64,000 nt of DNA from Caulobacteraceae bacterium (lineage in GTDB: Bacteria > Pseudomonadota > Alphaproteobacteria > Caulobacterales > Caulobacteraceae). Within the stretch, counting starts at the first letter, position 1. Each line of letters starts with the position of its first letter. Where the stretch lies: contig JANWHQ010000064.1 of NCBI GenBank assembly GCA_025450315.1, forward strand, positions 17,257-81,256, written 5' to 3'. Of this stretch, positions 53,817 through 63,175 are shown piece after piece. The notes beneath the pieces are model-generated. The model made no database searches. It saw only the letters and a list, made by a program, of their open reading frames with translations, and was not told the DNA's origin. The translations under genes were made by a program, and so were the position numbers.

Positions 53817-55400
53817 TCAGGCCCGCTTGCTCAGGGGGCCGCTGATCAGGGCCAGGGCCTCGGCCGCCGGCACGGCGTGGCTGAACAGGAAGCCCTGGGC
53901 GGTGCTGCAGCCCTGGGCGGCCAGCAGGCTCTGCTGCTGGGCGCTCTCCACCCCCTCGGCGGTGACCGCCAGGCTGAGGCCGGCGCCCAGCCCGATCAGC
54001 GCCTTCACGATGGCCGCACTGTCCGGATCGGTGGCCATGGCCTCCACGAAGCTGCGGTCGATCTTGATCGTGTCGAGCTTGAAGTTGCGCAGGTGATAGA
54101 GGCTGGAGTAGCCGGTGCCGAAGTCGTCGAGCGCGATGCGGATGCCCGCCTCGCGCAGGGCGCCCAGGGTGAACTTGGCCGAGTCCATGTCCTGCACCAG
54201 GGCGCTTTCGGTGATCTCGATCTCCAGCCGCGTCGGCGCAAGGCCGCTATGGCCAAGGATGGCCAGGACCCGCAGCCCGAAGCCGGGATCGCGCAGCAGC
54301 ACGGGCGAGACGTTCACCGAGAGCCGCACCCGCGGCGGCCAGGACATGGCCGCCGCGCAGGCGCGCATCAGGATCTGGTTGGTCAGCTCGCCGATCAGGC
54401 CGCAGTCCTCGGCGATGGGGATGAAGCGGCTGGGCTCGATCTGGCCCAGGGTCGCGTGGTCCCAGCGGGCCAGCGCCTCGAAGCCGATGATCTCGCCGGT
54501 CTCCAGGTCCACCAGCGACTGGAAGTAGGGCACGATGTCCCTGTCCTCGACGGCCTGCAGCAGCTCCCGCTCCAGCCCGTCGCGCTCGCGGATGGCCTCG
54601 TCCATCTGCGCCTCGAAGAAGCGCAGCGCCGCGCCGCTCTGGGCCTTGGCCCGGTACAGGGCGATGTCGGCCTTGCGCAGCACCTCGGCGGCGTCCTGGG
54701 CGTCCTGGGGGATCAGCGAGATGCCGATGGCCGTGCTGACCTGGTGGCGTCCGCCGTGGGCGGCGATCGGCTCCTTCAGATGGTCGGCGATGCGCAGCGC
54801 GATCGAGGCGGCGGCGTCGGGGCCCACCAGATGGGGCGCCAGCACCGCGAACTCGTCCCCGCCCAGCCGCGCGACCAGGTCGTTCTCGCGCACCGCCGCC
54901 TTCAGCCGGTTGCCGACCCCGATCAGCACCTGGTCGCCGATGGGGTGGCCGTGGACGTCGTTGATGCGCTTGAAGCCGTTGAGGTCCAGCAGCAGCAGCG
55001 CGTGCGAGCCCCCGGCCCGCGGCGGCGAGCCCAGGGCGGTCTTCAGGGCCTCCTCGAACTGACGGCGGTTGGGCAGGCCGGTGAGCGGATCCTCCAGCGC
55101 CAGGCGGCGGGCCTCGCGCTCGGCGGCCACGCGCTGGGCGGTCTCGTGGCGCGAGCGCACGAAATAGGCGGCGAAGACCATCATGCCGCCGGCCATCACC
55201 GCGCCGACGACCAGCAGCTCGCTCATCTCCGCGGACCTGGTCAGCTCGGACTGCAGCGGCGCGGTGCGGAAGATGTTGAAGTCCCAGACCATGAACAGCG
55301 CGCCGGCCGCCACCACCAGGACATAGACGACGCTCTGGATGTCGATGCGACGCGGCACCGCCAGGCGTGGGATCCTCGACAGCGACGAGCGACGTTCCAT
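53817..55400 (-). CDS. GGDEF-EAL cyclic-di-GMP protein
   Basis: A 527-aa inner-membrane protein. Two membrane segments (about residues 22-40 and 62-80) enclose a short periplasmic loop, followed by a GGDEF domain (LARLGGDEF, motif about 180-184, with an RxxD inhibitory site at 171-174) and an EAL domain (EAL about 306-308, SVNVSPVLLRDPGF, DDFGTGYSSL, AEGVES). Both catalytic motifs look intact, so it may make and break c-di-GMP. No sensory domain beyond the periplasmic loop is seen. It is a single gene with 95 bases before the M48 protease gene. Confidence 0.92.
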   Translation of the reverse strand: MERRSSLSRIPRLAVPRRIDIQSVVYVLVVAAGALFMVWDFNIFRTAPLQSELTRSAEMSELLVVGAVMAGGMMVFAAYFVRSRHETAQRVAAEREARRLALEDPLTGLPNRRQFEEALKTALGSPPRAGGSHALLLLDLNGFKRINDVHGHPIGDQVLIGVGNRLKAAVRENDLVARLGGDEFAVLAPHLVGPDAAASIALRIADHLKEPIAAHGGRHQVSTAIGISLIPQDAQDAAEVLRKADIALYRAKAQSGAALRFFEAQMDEAIRERDGLERELLQAVEDRDIVPYFQSLVDLETGEIIGFEALARWDHATLGQIEPSRFIPIAEDCGLIGELTNQILMRACAAAMSWPPRVRLSVNVSPVLLRDPGFGLRVLAILGHSGLAPTRLEIEITESALVQDMDSAKFTLGALREAGIRIALDDFGTGYSSLYHLRNFKLDTIKIDRSFVEAMATDPDSAAIVKALIGLGAGLSLAVTAEGVESAQQQSLLAAQGCSTAQGFLFSHAVPAAEALALISGPLSKRA

Positions 55401-55495
55401 GTCGGATATCCTCCGCGGAAGCCGCGTTTACCGCGTCAGGGTTGAACAATGCTTCATGAGCTTCACCGTGGCCGTGCCCGGCCCGGCGGAGGACC

Positions 55496-56566
55496 CTAGC
55501 CCCAGGGCCCCGGCCGTCGGCCCCAGGGGCCCGGTTCGCCGGTGAGCGGGGTGCTGACGGGCGCTTGCGCAGCCGGGCCGGCGGGCGGGGTGGACGGCAG
55601 GGGCGAGACGCGGCCGCCGGCGAAGCGGACCAGGGCGTCGATGCGCTTGTCGATCGGCGGATGGGTGGCGAAAAGACCCATCACCCCCTCGTCGTCGTCC
55701 AGGAACATGCTGCGCACCGAGCTCGGCGCATGGATCTCCGAATGGCCCGAGATCTTCTGCAGGGCCGAGATCATGGCGTCGGGGTTCTTGGTCAGCTCCA
55801 CCGCCCCGGCGTCGGCGACATATTCGCGCCGGCGCGAGATGGCCATCCGGATCACCAGCGCCAGCACCCAGCCGACGGCCGCCACCGCCAGGGCGATGAC
55901 GATGAACAGTCCCGCCCCGCCGCCGCGCCGCCGCCGGTCGCCGCCGCCGGTCCAGCTGGTCCACATGATCGAGCGGTAGATGATCTGGGCCAGGAGCGTG
56001 ATGGCGCCGGCGAAGATCGAGGCGATGACCATCAGCCGGACGTCGCGGTTGATGACGTGGGTCATCTCGTGGGCCAGCACCGCCTCCAGCTCGTGGTCGT
56101 CCAGGGCGTCCACCAGGCCGGTGGTGACGGTGACGCTGTACTGGCCCTCGTGCAGGCCGGTGGCGAAGGCGTTCATCGCGTCGGTCTCGATGACCCTGAG
56201 CGTCGGGGTCTTCATTCCGCGCGAGATCGCGAGGTTTTCCAGGAGGTTGTAGACCCGCGGCAGCTCGGTCCGCTGCACCGGCCGCGCGCCGGTCGAGAGA
56301 TCGATGATCGACTGGTAGGAGAAATAGGCGATCACGAACCAGACGGCCGCCGCCCCGATCGCCAGGGGCGAATAGTGGACCAGCATCTGGCCCGCCATCA
56401 GGAAGTTGTCCTCGGGCGAATAGGCGCTGGGCAGGTAGCCGAAGCCCATGAGCAGCAGCTCGAAGGCGTAGAGCATGCCCAGCAGCAAGACCGGAAAGCC
56501 CAGCAGCAGGAGCGTGGACTTGATGTTGTTGTTCCAGATGTAGGTCTGAAGGCCGACGGCCCCCAT
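55496..56566 (-). CDS. M48-family membrane zinc metalloprotease
   Basis: A 356-aa HtpX-like protease. Two membrane segments near the N-terminus (about 17-40 and 66-85) come before a catalytic domain with AVLAHEMTHVINRDVRLMV (HExxH zinc site). Two further hydrophobic segments follow, and then RREYVADAGAVELTKNP with the third zinc ligand. The last 40 residues are Pro/Gly/Thr-rich. It starts 17 bases after lemA; LemA plus an M48 protease is a widespread pair with a suspected role in envelope protein control. Confidence 0.9.
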   Translation of the reverse strand: MGAVGLQTYIWNNNIKSTLLLLGFPVLLLGMLYAFELLLMGFGYLPSAYSPEDNFLMAGQMLVHYSPLAIGAAAVWFVIAYFSYQSIIDLSTGARPVQRTELPRVYNLLENLAISRGMKTPTLRVIETDAMNAFATGLHEGQYSVTVTTGLVDALDDHELEAVLAHEMTHVINRDVRLMVIASIFAGAITLLAQIIYRSIMWTSWTGGGDRRRRGGGAGLFIVIALAVAAVGWVLALVIRMAISRRREYVADAGAVELTKNPDAMISALQKISGHSEIHAPSSVRSMFLDDDEGVMGLFATHPPIDKRIDALVRFAGGRVSPLPSTPPAGPAAQAPVSTPLTGEPGPWGRRPGPWG

Positions 56567-56583
56567 GGCGCTCGCCCCTCGGC

Positions 56584-57144
56584 CTAGAACTTCACCTCGG
56601 GAGCGGCGCCGACGGCGGCCCGGTCGGCGCCCACGTCGAAGAAGCTGCGCTCGGTGAATCCCATGGGGCCGGCGATCAGCACGGCGGGGAACTGCTGGAT
56701 GGCGGCGTTGAATTCGCCCACGGCGCTGTTGAAGAAGCGGCGGGCGGCGGCCAGCTTGTTCTCAACGTCGCCCAGTTCGCCCTGCAGCTGCAGGAAGTTC
56801 TGGTTGGCCTTCAGGTCCGGATAGGCCTCGGCCACGGCGAACAGCTGGCGCAGCGCGCCGGTCAGGGCGTTCTCGGCCTGGACCTTCTGCTCGACCGATC
56901 CGGCCGAGGTGGCCGCGGCCCGGGCGGCCGTCACCGCCTCCAGCGTGCCCTTCTCGTGGGCGGCGTAGCCTTTCACCGTCTCCACCAGATTGGGGATCAG
57001 GTCGTGTCGCTGCTGCAGCTGCACGTCGATGTCGGCGAAGGCCTGGTTGGCGCGTTGCCTGAGGCCCACCAGCCGGTTGTAGGTCCCCGCCAGCATCAGG
57101 ACGGCGACGACGATGATGACGATCAGGATGAGCAGTGCGGCCAT
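56584..57144 (-). CDS. lemA: LemA family protein
   Basis: A 186-aa protein with an N-terminal membrane segment (about residues 3-20) and a helical LemA domain: YNRLVGLRQRANQAFADIDVQLQQRHDLIPNLVETVKGYAAHEKGTLEAV, EAYPDLKANQNFLQLQGELGDVENKLAAARRFFNSAVGEFN. LemA proteins are membrane-anchored helical bundles of unknown biochemical role, often paired with the M48 protease encoded just downstream here. The ATG at 57144 is the only good start. It is divergent from the GFA gene. Confidence 0.93.
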   Translation of the reverse strand: MAALLILIVIIVVAVLMLAGTYNRLVGLRQRANQAFADIDVQLQQRHDLIPNLVETVKGYAAHEKGTLEAVTAARAAATSAGSVEQKVQAENALTGALRQLFAVAEAYPDLKANQNFLQLQGELGDVENKLAAARRFFNSAVGEFNAAIQQFPAVLIAGPMGFTERSFFDVGADRAAVGAAPEVKF

Positions 57145-57209
57145 GGCGCGTCCCTTGCGATCCGGGCCAAGATGTAGGGCTTCCAGGACAGCCTAGCCAG
57201 AGGGCCGAC

Positions 57210-57710
57210 ATGAGCGACGAACCGAAGGGCAGGCGGTCGGCCGTGCAGGCCGAGGGCCGCTGCGCCTGCGGCGGCGTGGGTTTCGAGATCGACGTGCCGG
57301 CGGTCTGGGCCTGGCACGACCACGGCGCCTCGAGCCGCCGCGCCCAGGGCTGCGCCTACGCCACCTACGTCGGTTCCTGGAAGAGCCGTTTCCGGATGCT
57401 GGAGGGCGAGGCGCTGGTCAGCCGCTACGAGGAACCGCAGACCGGCGCGGCGCGGAGTTTCTGCTCCAGGTGCGGAACGCCGCTGTTCTACGAGCGCAAG
57501 CGCGCGCCCAGGATGCTGAACATTCCCCGCGCGCTGTTCGAGACCCGCACCGGCCGCGAGCCCCGCTACCACCTGAACCTCGGCGAGGCGCCCGACTGGG
57601 CCTACCGCCAGGAACCGCTGGAGCCGCTCAAGGGCTTTCCAGGCGTGATGTGGACCCGGCCGCGGGCCAGGAGATCCGGCCGCGCCGCGCCGCCCGAGCC
57701 GATGTTCTAG
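57210..57710 (+). CDS. GFA-fold zinc protein with incomplete zinc sites
   Basis: A 166-aa protein of the glutathione-dependent formaldehyde-activating (GFA/CENP-V) fold. The first zinc motif CACGGVGFEID (about residues 18-28) and the last SFCSRCGTPLFYE (about 87-99) are present, but the middle CxxC (normally CHCSxCR) is replaced by HDHGASSRRAQG. Such a change could leave only one metal site, so the enzymatic role is doubtful. The ATG at 57210 avoids a 25-codon extension of the frame. It overlaps the convergent DUF4345 gene by 4 bases. Confidence 0.82.
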   Translation: MSDEPKGRRSAVQAEGRCACGGVGFEIDVPAVWAWHDHGASSRRAQGCAYATYVGSWKSRFRMLEGEALVSRYEEPQTGAARSFCSRCGTPLFYERKRAPRMLNIPRALFETRTGREPRYHLNLGEAPDWAYRQEPLEPLKGFPGVMWTRPRARRSGRAAPPEPMF

Positions 57711-58108
57711 GGGCGCGAGGCCGCCAGCCCCGCCATCCGCCGATCCACCCGCTCGCGCCAGAGGGCCAGCAGCGGCGTGACGGCGAGCTCCATCGCCAGC
57801 GGCAGGACCACGCCGATCCCGGCGGCGCCGGTCGACAGCAGGCCGAACAGCCGCGCCAGGCCGCCGACGACCACGATCATGGCCAGCAGCCGCACCTCCA
57901 CGCGCCGCGCCTCGATCCTCGGGACGCAGGCCCAGAACGCCAGGCCGACGCCGAGCAGGAGGCCCGACAGGTAGCGCGCCTGGCTGGCGGCGCCGGCGTC
58001 CGGCGGATGCAGCCAGCCGGCAGCGCCCCAGGCTCCGGCGACGACCGGCACGAGGCCGGCCACAAGAATGGTCAGTTGCAGAAGGCGGCGTTCGAGGGGC
58101 GGGCGCAT
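57707..58108 (-). CDS. DUF4345-like small membrane protein
   Basis: A 133-aa protein with four hydrophobic segments (about residues 10-28, 45-62, 72-92 and 97-115) and the motif ARYLSGLLLGVGLAFWACVP, followed by RLLAMIVVVGGLARLFGLL. This is the layout of the DUF4345 family of four-helix membrane proteins. The function is unknown. I chose the ATG at 58108, which removes a 48-residue basic extension of the open frame. Confidence 0.75.
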   Translation of the reverse strand: MRPPLERRLLQLTILVAGLVPVVAGAWGAAGWLHPPDAGAASQARYLSGLLLGVGLAFWACVPRIEARRVEVRLLAMIVVVGGLARLFGLLSTGAAGIGVVLPLAMELAVTPLLALWRERVDRRMAGLAASRP

Positions 58109-58281
58109 GGTCTTGGTACGTCGCGGGCATCGCGGTGGATCGGTGGCGCGCGCAGCCATCGCGGGCGGCTGACCGCGCGGGCGCCGCACCGGTCGGCTTG
58201 ACAGCAAAAACCATGCTCGTAGTTTTGCCAGGGCCGCGCCCGTGCCTTCCACGGCGGGCCCGCGGGGGGAGACGCAAGGCC

Positions 58282-58962
<681 letters not shown>

Positions 58963-58975
58963 GGGGGCCAGGGCC

Positions 58976-61474
58976 ATGTTCCGCAACTATCTCGCCGCCG
59001 CCCTGGGCAACCTGGCCCGCAACCGGCTCTACGCCGCGATCAGCATCGCGGGCCTGGCGGTGGCCTTCACCGCCGCCATCCTCATCGCCCAGTTCGTGCG
59101 GGGCGAGTTCAGCTACGACCGATGGGTGCCGGGCTACCAGCAGGTCTACAAGATCACCGACAAGTTCGTGCAGCCGGGCCAGGAGTCCGGCCCCGACAAC
59201 GACGCCACCCAGGCCGCCATCGCGGGCCAGCTGCGGACGGTGATGCCGAGAGTGGTCACCGCGCGGCTGATGGAGTCCTTCCCCGCGGTGCGCCACCGGC
59301 CCTCCGACGCCCCGGTCACCGAGCGCAACTTCGCCTGGGTCGATCCGAGCATCTTCAAGATCTTTCCCCTGCCCGCCCTGGCCGGGGATCCGGCGACCGC
59401 GCTGGACCAGCCCGACACGGTGGCGATCACCCGCACCATGGCGCGCAAGTACTTCGGCCGCGACCTGCCCCTGGGCGAGATGCTGCAGGTGCAGACGAAC
59501 GACCCGCGCCCCGGCGCGCCGCCCCAGACCCCGGGCGTCCCGACCTGGCATTCGCTGCGGGTCACCGCGGTGCTGAAGGACCTGCCGCCCAACACCAACC
59601 TGACCACCGAGGTCTACGCCTCGGGCAAGGGCGCCTATACCGGTCTGGCCCAGTTCGAGACCCACTCCTCGCTCGGCAACATCGGGACCTACACCTTCGC
59701 CCGACTGGCGCCGGGCCAGACGCACGACCAGCTGCAGCGGGCGCTGGACATCGCCGGCAAGCCGGAAAACGCCCTGTTCTCGTCGTTCGTGCCGGGCGGC
59801 AGGTTCAGCTTCCACGCCGTGTCCCTGGCCGACGCGCACCTGACGCCGGTGGGCCTGACCTCGCCGGTGGCCAAGCCGGTGGGCTCGAAGGGCGTCGCCT
59901 ATGAGATCGCCGGAGTCGGCGCCCTGATCGTGCTGGTGGCCGCCATCAACTTCGTGACCCTGATGACCGCCCGCGCGGGCCGGCGCGGCGTCGAGGTGGG
60001 CGTGCGCAAGGCCGCCGGCGCGAGCCAGGGCGACCTGATGATCCAGTTCATGGGCGAGGCCCTGATCCAGGTGGCCATCGCCGCGGTCATCGCCACCGCC
60101 CTGGCCGAGCTCCTGATGAAGCCCTTCAGCGCCTTCGTGCAGCGCGACCTGAGCTTGAACTTCCTGGCCGATCCCTTGCTGCCCGTGGGACTGATCGGCG
60201 CGGCCCTGGTCATCGGTCTGCTGGCGTCGGTCTATCCGGCCCTGGTGCTCTCCAGCTTCCGGCCCGCGGCGGTGCTCAAGGGCGGCGTGATCCAGACCAC
60301 CGGGTCGGTGCTCGCCCGCCAGGCGCTGGTGGTGATCCAGTTCGCCATCCTGACGGGCCTCATCGTCACCACCGCCACCATCTACCGCCAGACCATGTTC
60401 GCCCTCTCCCAGGGCGTGGGCGGATCGGACTCCAAGCTGATCGTCGGGGTGTTCACCCCCTGCGACAACGCCTTCCCGGAGGAGGTGCGCCGCCTGCCGG
60501 GCGTGGCCGCGGCGGCCTGCTCGTCGCTGAACGCCCTCAACACGCCCCAGGCCCAGAACATCACCGCCGTGCAGCTGGGCGGCGGCCGCAAGGAGAGCTT
60601 CTCGGTGGCGCCGGTGGATTTCGGCTTCTTCGAGGTCTACGGCATCAAGCCCCTAGCCGGGCGGCTGTTCCAGTCCGACCACGGCGAGGACCGGGTGCTG
60701 GAGCAGGCGGACGCCAAGGTCCAGCCGACGGTGGTGATCAACCAGACCGCCGCGCGCACCCTGGGCTTCCCCAATCCCATGGACGCCGTCGGCAAGACCC
60801 TGACCTGGGACCGCTTCGTCAAGCCGGGCACGGACGTCAACGCCCCTTCGCGGATCATCGGGGTGGTTCCCGACATGCCGATGACCGTGCGCACGGCCAC
60901 AGGGCCCACCTTCTATTTCGTCTCTCCCAAGAAGCAGCTGGGGCTGCTGTCGATCAGGATGACCGGCAAGGACGTCCCCGGCGCCCTCAAGGCCATCGCC
61001 GGGGTCTGGAGGAAGACCGGCCAGGGCCAGCCGATCCAGCAGCTCTTCGTCGCCCAGGTGCGGCTGAACCTCTACCTGGACATGATCATCCAGGGGGGGA
61101 CCATCGCCATCTGCGCGCTGCTGGCGGTGCTGATCGCCTGCCTGGGGCTGTTCGCGCTCTCGGCCTACACCACCGAGCGGCGGACCAAGGAGATCGGCAT
61201 CCGCAAGGTGATGGGCGCCTCGACCTCCGACGTGGTCAGGCTGCTGGTCTGGCAGTTCACCATCCCGGTGATCTGGGCCATCGCCGTCGCCCTGCCCGTG
61301 GCCTTCTGGGCCATGAACGAATGGCTGCGCCACTTCGTCTATCACGTGGAGCTGTCGGTCTGGAGCTTCGTGCTGGCCGCCGTCGCCGCCCTGATGATCG
61401 CCTGGACGACGGTGACCTGGCAGTCCTACGTCGTCGCCCGCGCCAAACCCGCCGGCGCCCTCAGATACGAATAG
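58976..61474 (+). CDS. FtsX/MacB-type ABC permease
   Basis: An 832-aa duplicated permease. Each half has a large periplasmic MacB_PCD-like domain and three FtsX-type membrane segments: the first near residues 20-40 and 300-430, the second near 440-460 and 695-825. RGVEVGVRKAAGASQGDL and RTKEIGIRKVMGASTSDVVRLL are the coupling motifs repeated in each half, which shows the internal duplication. It forms a two-gene operon with the upstream ATPase, and a MacA-like adaptor is not adjacent. The substrate is unknown. Its 3' end overlaps convergent murI by 14 bases. Confidence 0.9.
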   Translation: MFRNYLAAALGNLARNRLYAAISIAGLAVAFTAAILIAQFVRGEFSYDRWVPGYQQVYKITDKFVQPGQESGPDNDATQAAIAGQLRTVMPRVVTARLMESFPAVRHRPSDAPVTERNFAWVDPSIFKIFPLPALAGDPATALDQPDTVAITRTMARKYFGRDLPLGEMLQVQTNDPRPGAPPQTPGVPTWHSLRVTAVLKDLPPNTNLTTEVYASGKGAYTGLAQFETHSSLGNIGTYTFARLAPGQTHDQLQRALDIAGKPENALFSSFVPGGRFSFHAVSLADAHLTPVGLTSPVAKPVGSKGVAYEIAGVGALIVLVAAINFVTLMTARAGRRGVEVGVRKAAGASQGDLMIQFMGEALIQVAIAAVIATALAELLMKPFSAFVQRDLSLNFLADPLLPVGLIGAALVIGLLASVYPALVLSSFRPAAVLKGGVIQTTGSVLARQALVVIQFAILTGLIVTTATIYRQTMFALSQGVGGSDSKLIVGVFTPCDNAFPEEVRRLPGVAAAACSSLNALNTPQAQNITAVQLGGGRKESFSVAPVDFGFFEVYGIKPLAGRLFQSDHGEDRVLEQADAKVQPTVVINQTAARTLGFPNPMDAVGKTLTWDRFVKPGTDVNAPSRIIGVVPDMPMTVRTATGPTFYFVSPKKQLGLLSIRMTGKDVPGALKAIAGVWRKTGQGQPIQQLFVAQVRLNLYLDMIIQGGTIAICALLAVLIACLGLFALSAYTTERRTKEIGIRKVMGASTSDVVRLLVWQFTIPVIWAIAVALPVAFWAMNEWLRHFVYHVELSVWSFVLAAVAALMIAWTTVTWQSYVVARAKPAGALRYE

Positions 61475-62348
61475 CCTGGTCCGCCGCGGCCGTCGGCTTC
61501 ACCGGTTCGAAGTGCAGCGGGCCGCCCCAGAAGGCTTCGGCCAGGCTGTTGACCGCGCCGGGCTGGCCGGTGGTCAGGAAGCGCCGCGCGCCCCGGTCGC
61601 CGATCGGATACTCGGGATGGCGGGCGAAATAGCGCTCCATGGCGTCGGCGGTGGCGCCCGGCTGATGGATCAGGGGCGTTCCGGGCGGCAGGAAGCTGCG
61701 GAACACGTCGGCGATGATCTCGTAGTGGGTGCAGCCCAGCACCGCCCGGTCGGGCGGGCGGCCGATGCGCTTGGCCAGCGCGCGCACATGGGCCTCCACC
61801 ACCGCCTCCAGCTCCGCGCGCGGCGCCCCGGCCTCGACCATCCGCGCCAGGTTCGGGCAGGGCTCGGAGAACACCGCGATGTCCTGGCGGCGCTTGTCGA
61901 TCTCGATCTCGTAGACCCGGCTGGCGGTGGTGGCGGGGGTCGAGAACACCCCCAGCACGTCGAGCTGCTCGACCTTGTCGCCGCGCCGCTCGGCCTCGTG
62001 TTCCCAGGGCAGGCCGGTGGCCGCCTCGATGGTGGGCACGATGATGCCCAGCACATTGACCGGCCGCCCCAGCGCCTGGCGATAGCCGGGCAGCCAGGTC
62101 TGCTGCAGCCGCCGAAGCGCGATGGCCGCGGCGGTGTTGCAGGCCAGGACAACCAGATTGCAGCCGCTCTCGAACAGGGTCTCGCAGCCGGCGCGGGTGA
62201 GGGCGACGATCTCCTCGCCCGGCCGCCCGCCATAGGGGACGTTGGCCTGGTCGCCCAGGAAGGTGAAGTCGGCCCTGGGGAACCGGTCCACCAGGGCGCG
62301 GTGGATGGTCAGGCCGCCCACGCCGGAATCGAACACGCCGATCGCCAT
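61461..62348 (-). CDS. murI: glutamate racemase
   Basis: MurI supplies D-glutamate for MurD in peptidoglycan synthesis. The 295-aa product begins MAIGVFDSGVGGLTI and has the two catalytic cysteines in LVVLACNTAAA (about residue 70) and AVLGCTHYEII (about 205), plus FLGDQANVPYGGRP and FSTPATTASRVYE in the active-site pockets. It is unlinked to the dcw cluster at the other end of the window. Length and motifs are typical. Confidence 0.95.
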   Translation of the reverse strand: MAIGVFDSGVGGLTIHRALVDRFPRADFTFLGDQANVPYGGRPGEEIVALTRAGCETLFESGCNLVVLACNTAAAIALRRLQQTWLPGYRQALGRPVNVLGIIVPTIEAATGLPWEHEAERRGDKVEQLDVLGVFSTPATTASRVYEIEIDKRRQDIAVFSEPCPNLARMVEAGAPRAELEAVVEAHVRALAKRIGRPPDRAVLGCTHYEIIADVFRSFLPPGTPLIHQPGATADAMERYFARHPEYPIGDRGARRFLTTGQPGAVNSLAEAFWGGPLHFEPVKPTAAADQAIRI

Positions 62349-62489
62349 GCAGGCCCTCTATCGCGGCCATGGCCGCCCGTCCACGCGCCGGCGCGTCCGG
62401 CGGCGCCGTTAAGCATTCCTCGACAGTGCCTGAAAAAGTGGCACAGTCCGCAGCCTCCACCGACAAGGCGGAGCTACGGGAGAAACGCC

Positions 62490-62927
62490 ATGAGTTTCCT
62501 GGATAGCTGGTCCCCGCGTCTGTTGGCTCTTCTGCGCATCGTCGCGGGCCTGATGTTCTTCGAGCACGGCTGCATGAAGCTGCTGCACTTCCCGGCCCCC
62601 ATGATGCCCGGCGCCTTGCCGCCGCTGTTGATGGTCGCCGGCGTGATCGAGCTGGTGGGCGGGGCGCTGATCGTGCTCGGCCTGTTCACCAAGCCGGCCG
62701 CCTTCATCGCCTCGGGCGAGACGGCCGTGGCCTTCTTCGGCTTCCATGTGCTGAACGCCTTCCACATGATGCCGGCCGGCACGCCCGTCTCGATCGACCC
62801 GCAGGTCAACCATGGCGCGGAGCCGGCGCTCTATGCGGTGATCTTCCTCTATCTCGCCGCGGCCGGCCCCGGCGCCTATGCGCTGGACAACATCCTGGGC
62901 CGCAAGCGCAGCCTGAATCCGGCCTAG
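62490..62927 (+). CDS. DoxX family membrane protein
   Basis: A 145-aa protein with four hydrophobic segments (about residues 12-30, 48-68, 75-95 and 108-128). It contains ALLRIVAGLMFFEHGCMKLLHFP and GVIELVGGALIVLGLFTKPAAFI, the DoxX-type signature of small membrane proteins often linked to redox homeostasis. The ATG at 62490 follows an ACGGGAG site. It stands alone between murI and ffh. The biological role of this family in general is only partly known. Confidence 0.85.
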   Translation: MSFLDSWSPRLLALLRIVAGLMFFEHGCMKLLHFPAPMMPGALPPLLMVAGVIELVGGALIVLGLFTKPAAFIASGETAVAFFGFHVLNAFHMMPAGTPVSIDPQVNHGAEPALYAVIFLYLAAAGPGAYALDNILGRKRSLNPA

Positions 62928-63175
62928 GCGCTCAGCGCCTCGGCTTGATTCCCCGCGTCTGCGAGCGCATAAGCGCCGACTTCCGGCGTCAGCTCGTCCT
63001 GCGCCCCTTCACCGCCACGACCCCGGCCCCATCTTTTGGGGACCCAGCCGGACGAGGGCGGCGAGGACCCCCGTCCGCGTGATCGCGCACGGGGGCGCGA
63101 TGCGTTGTGCGCGCCGGAGTTTTGTTTGCGCGTTTGCGGTTTCCACTTCGCCTGGAAACGCGTGCGGAGAGGTGA

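Noticed and set aside
62928..63175. 4.5S RNA gene upstream of ffh
   Set aside because: The conserved SRP RNA core GGTCAGG...GGAAGCAGCC-type sequence is not present on either strand; the stretch only has unconvincing small hairpins.
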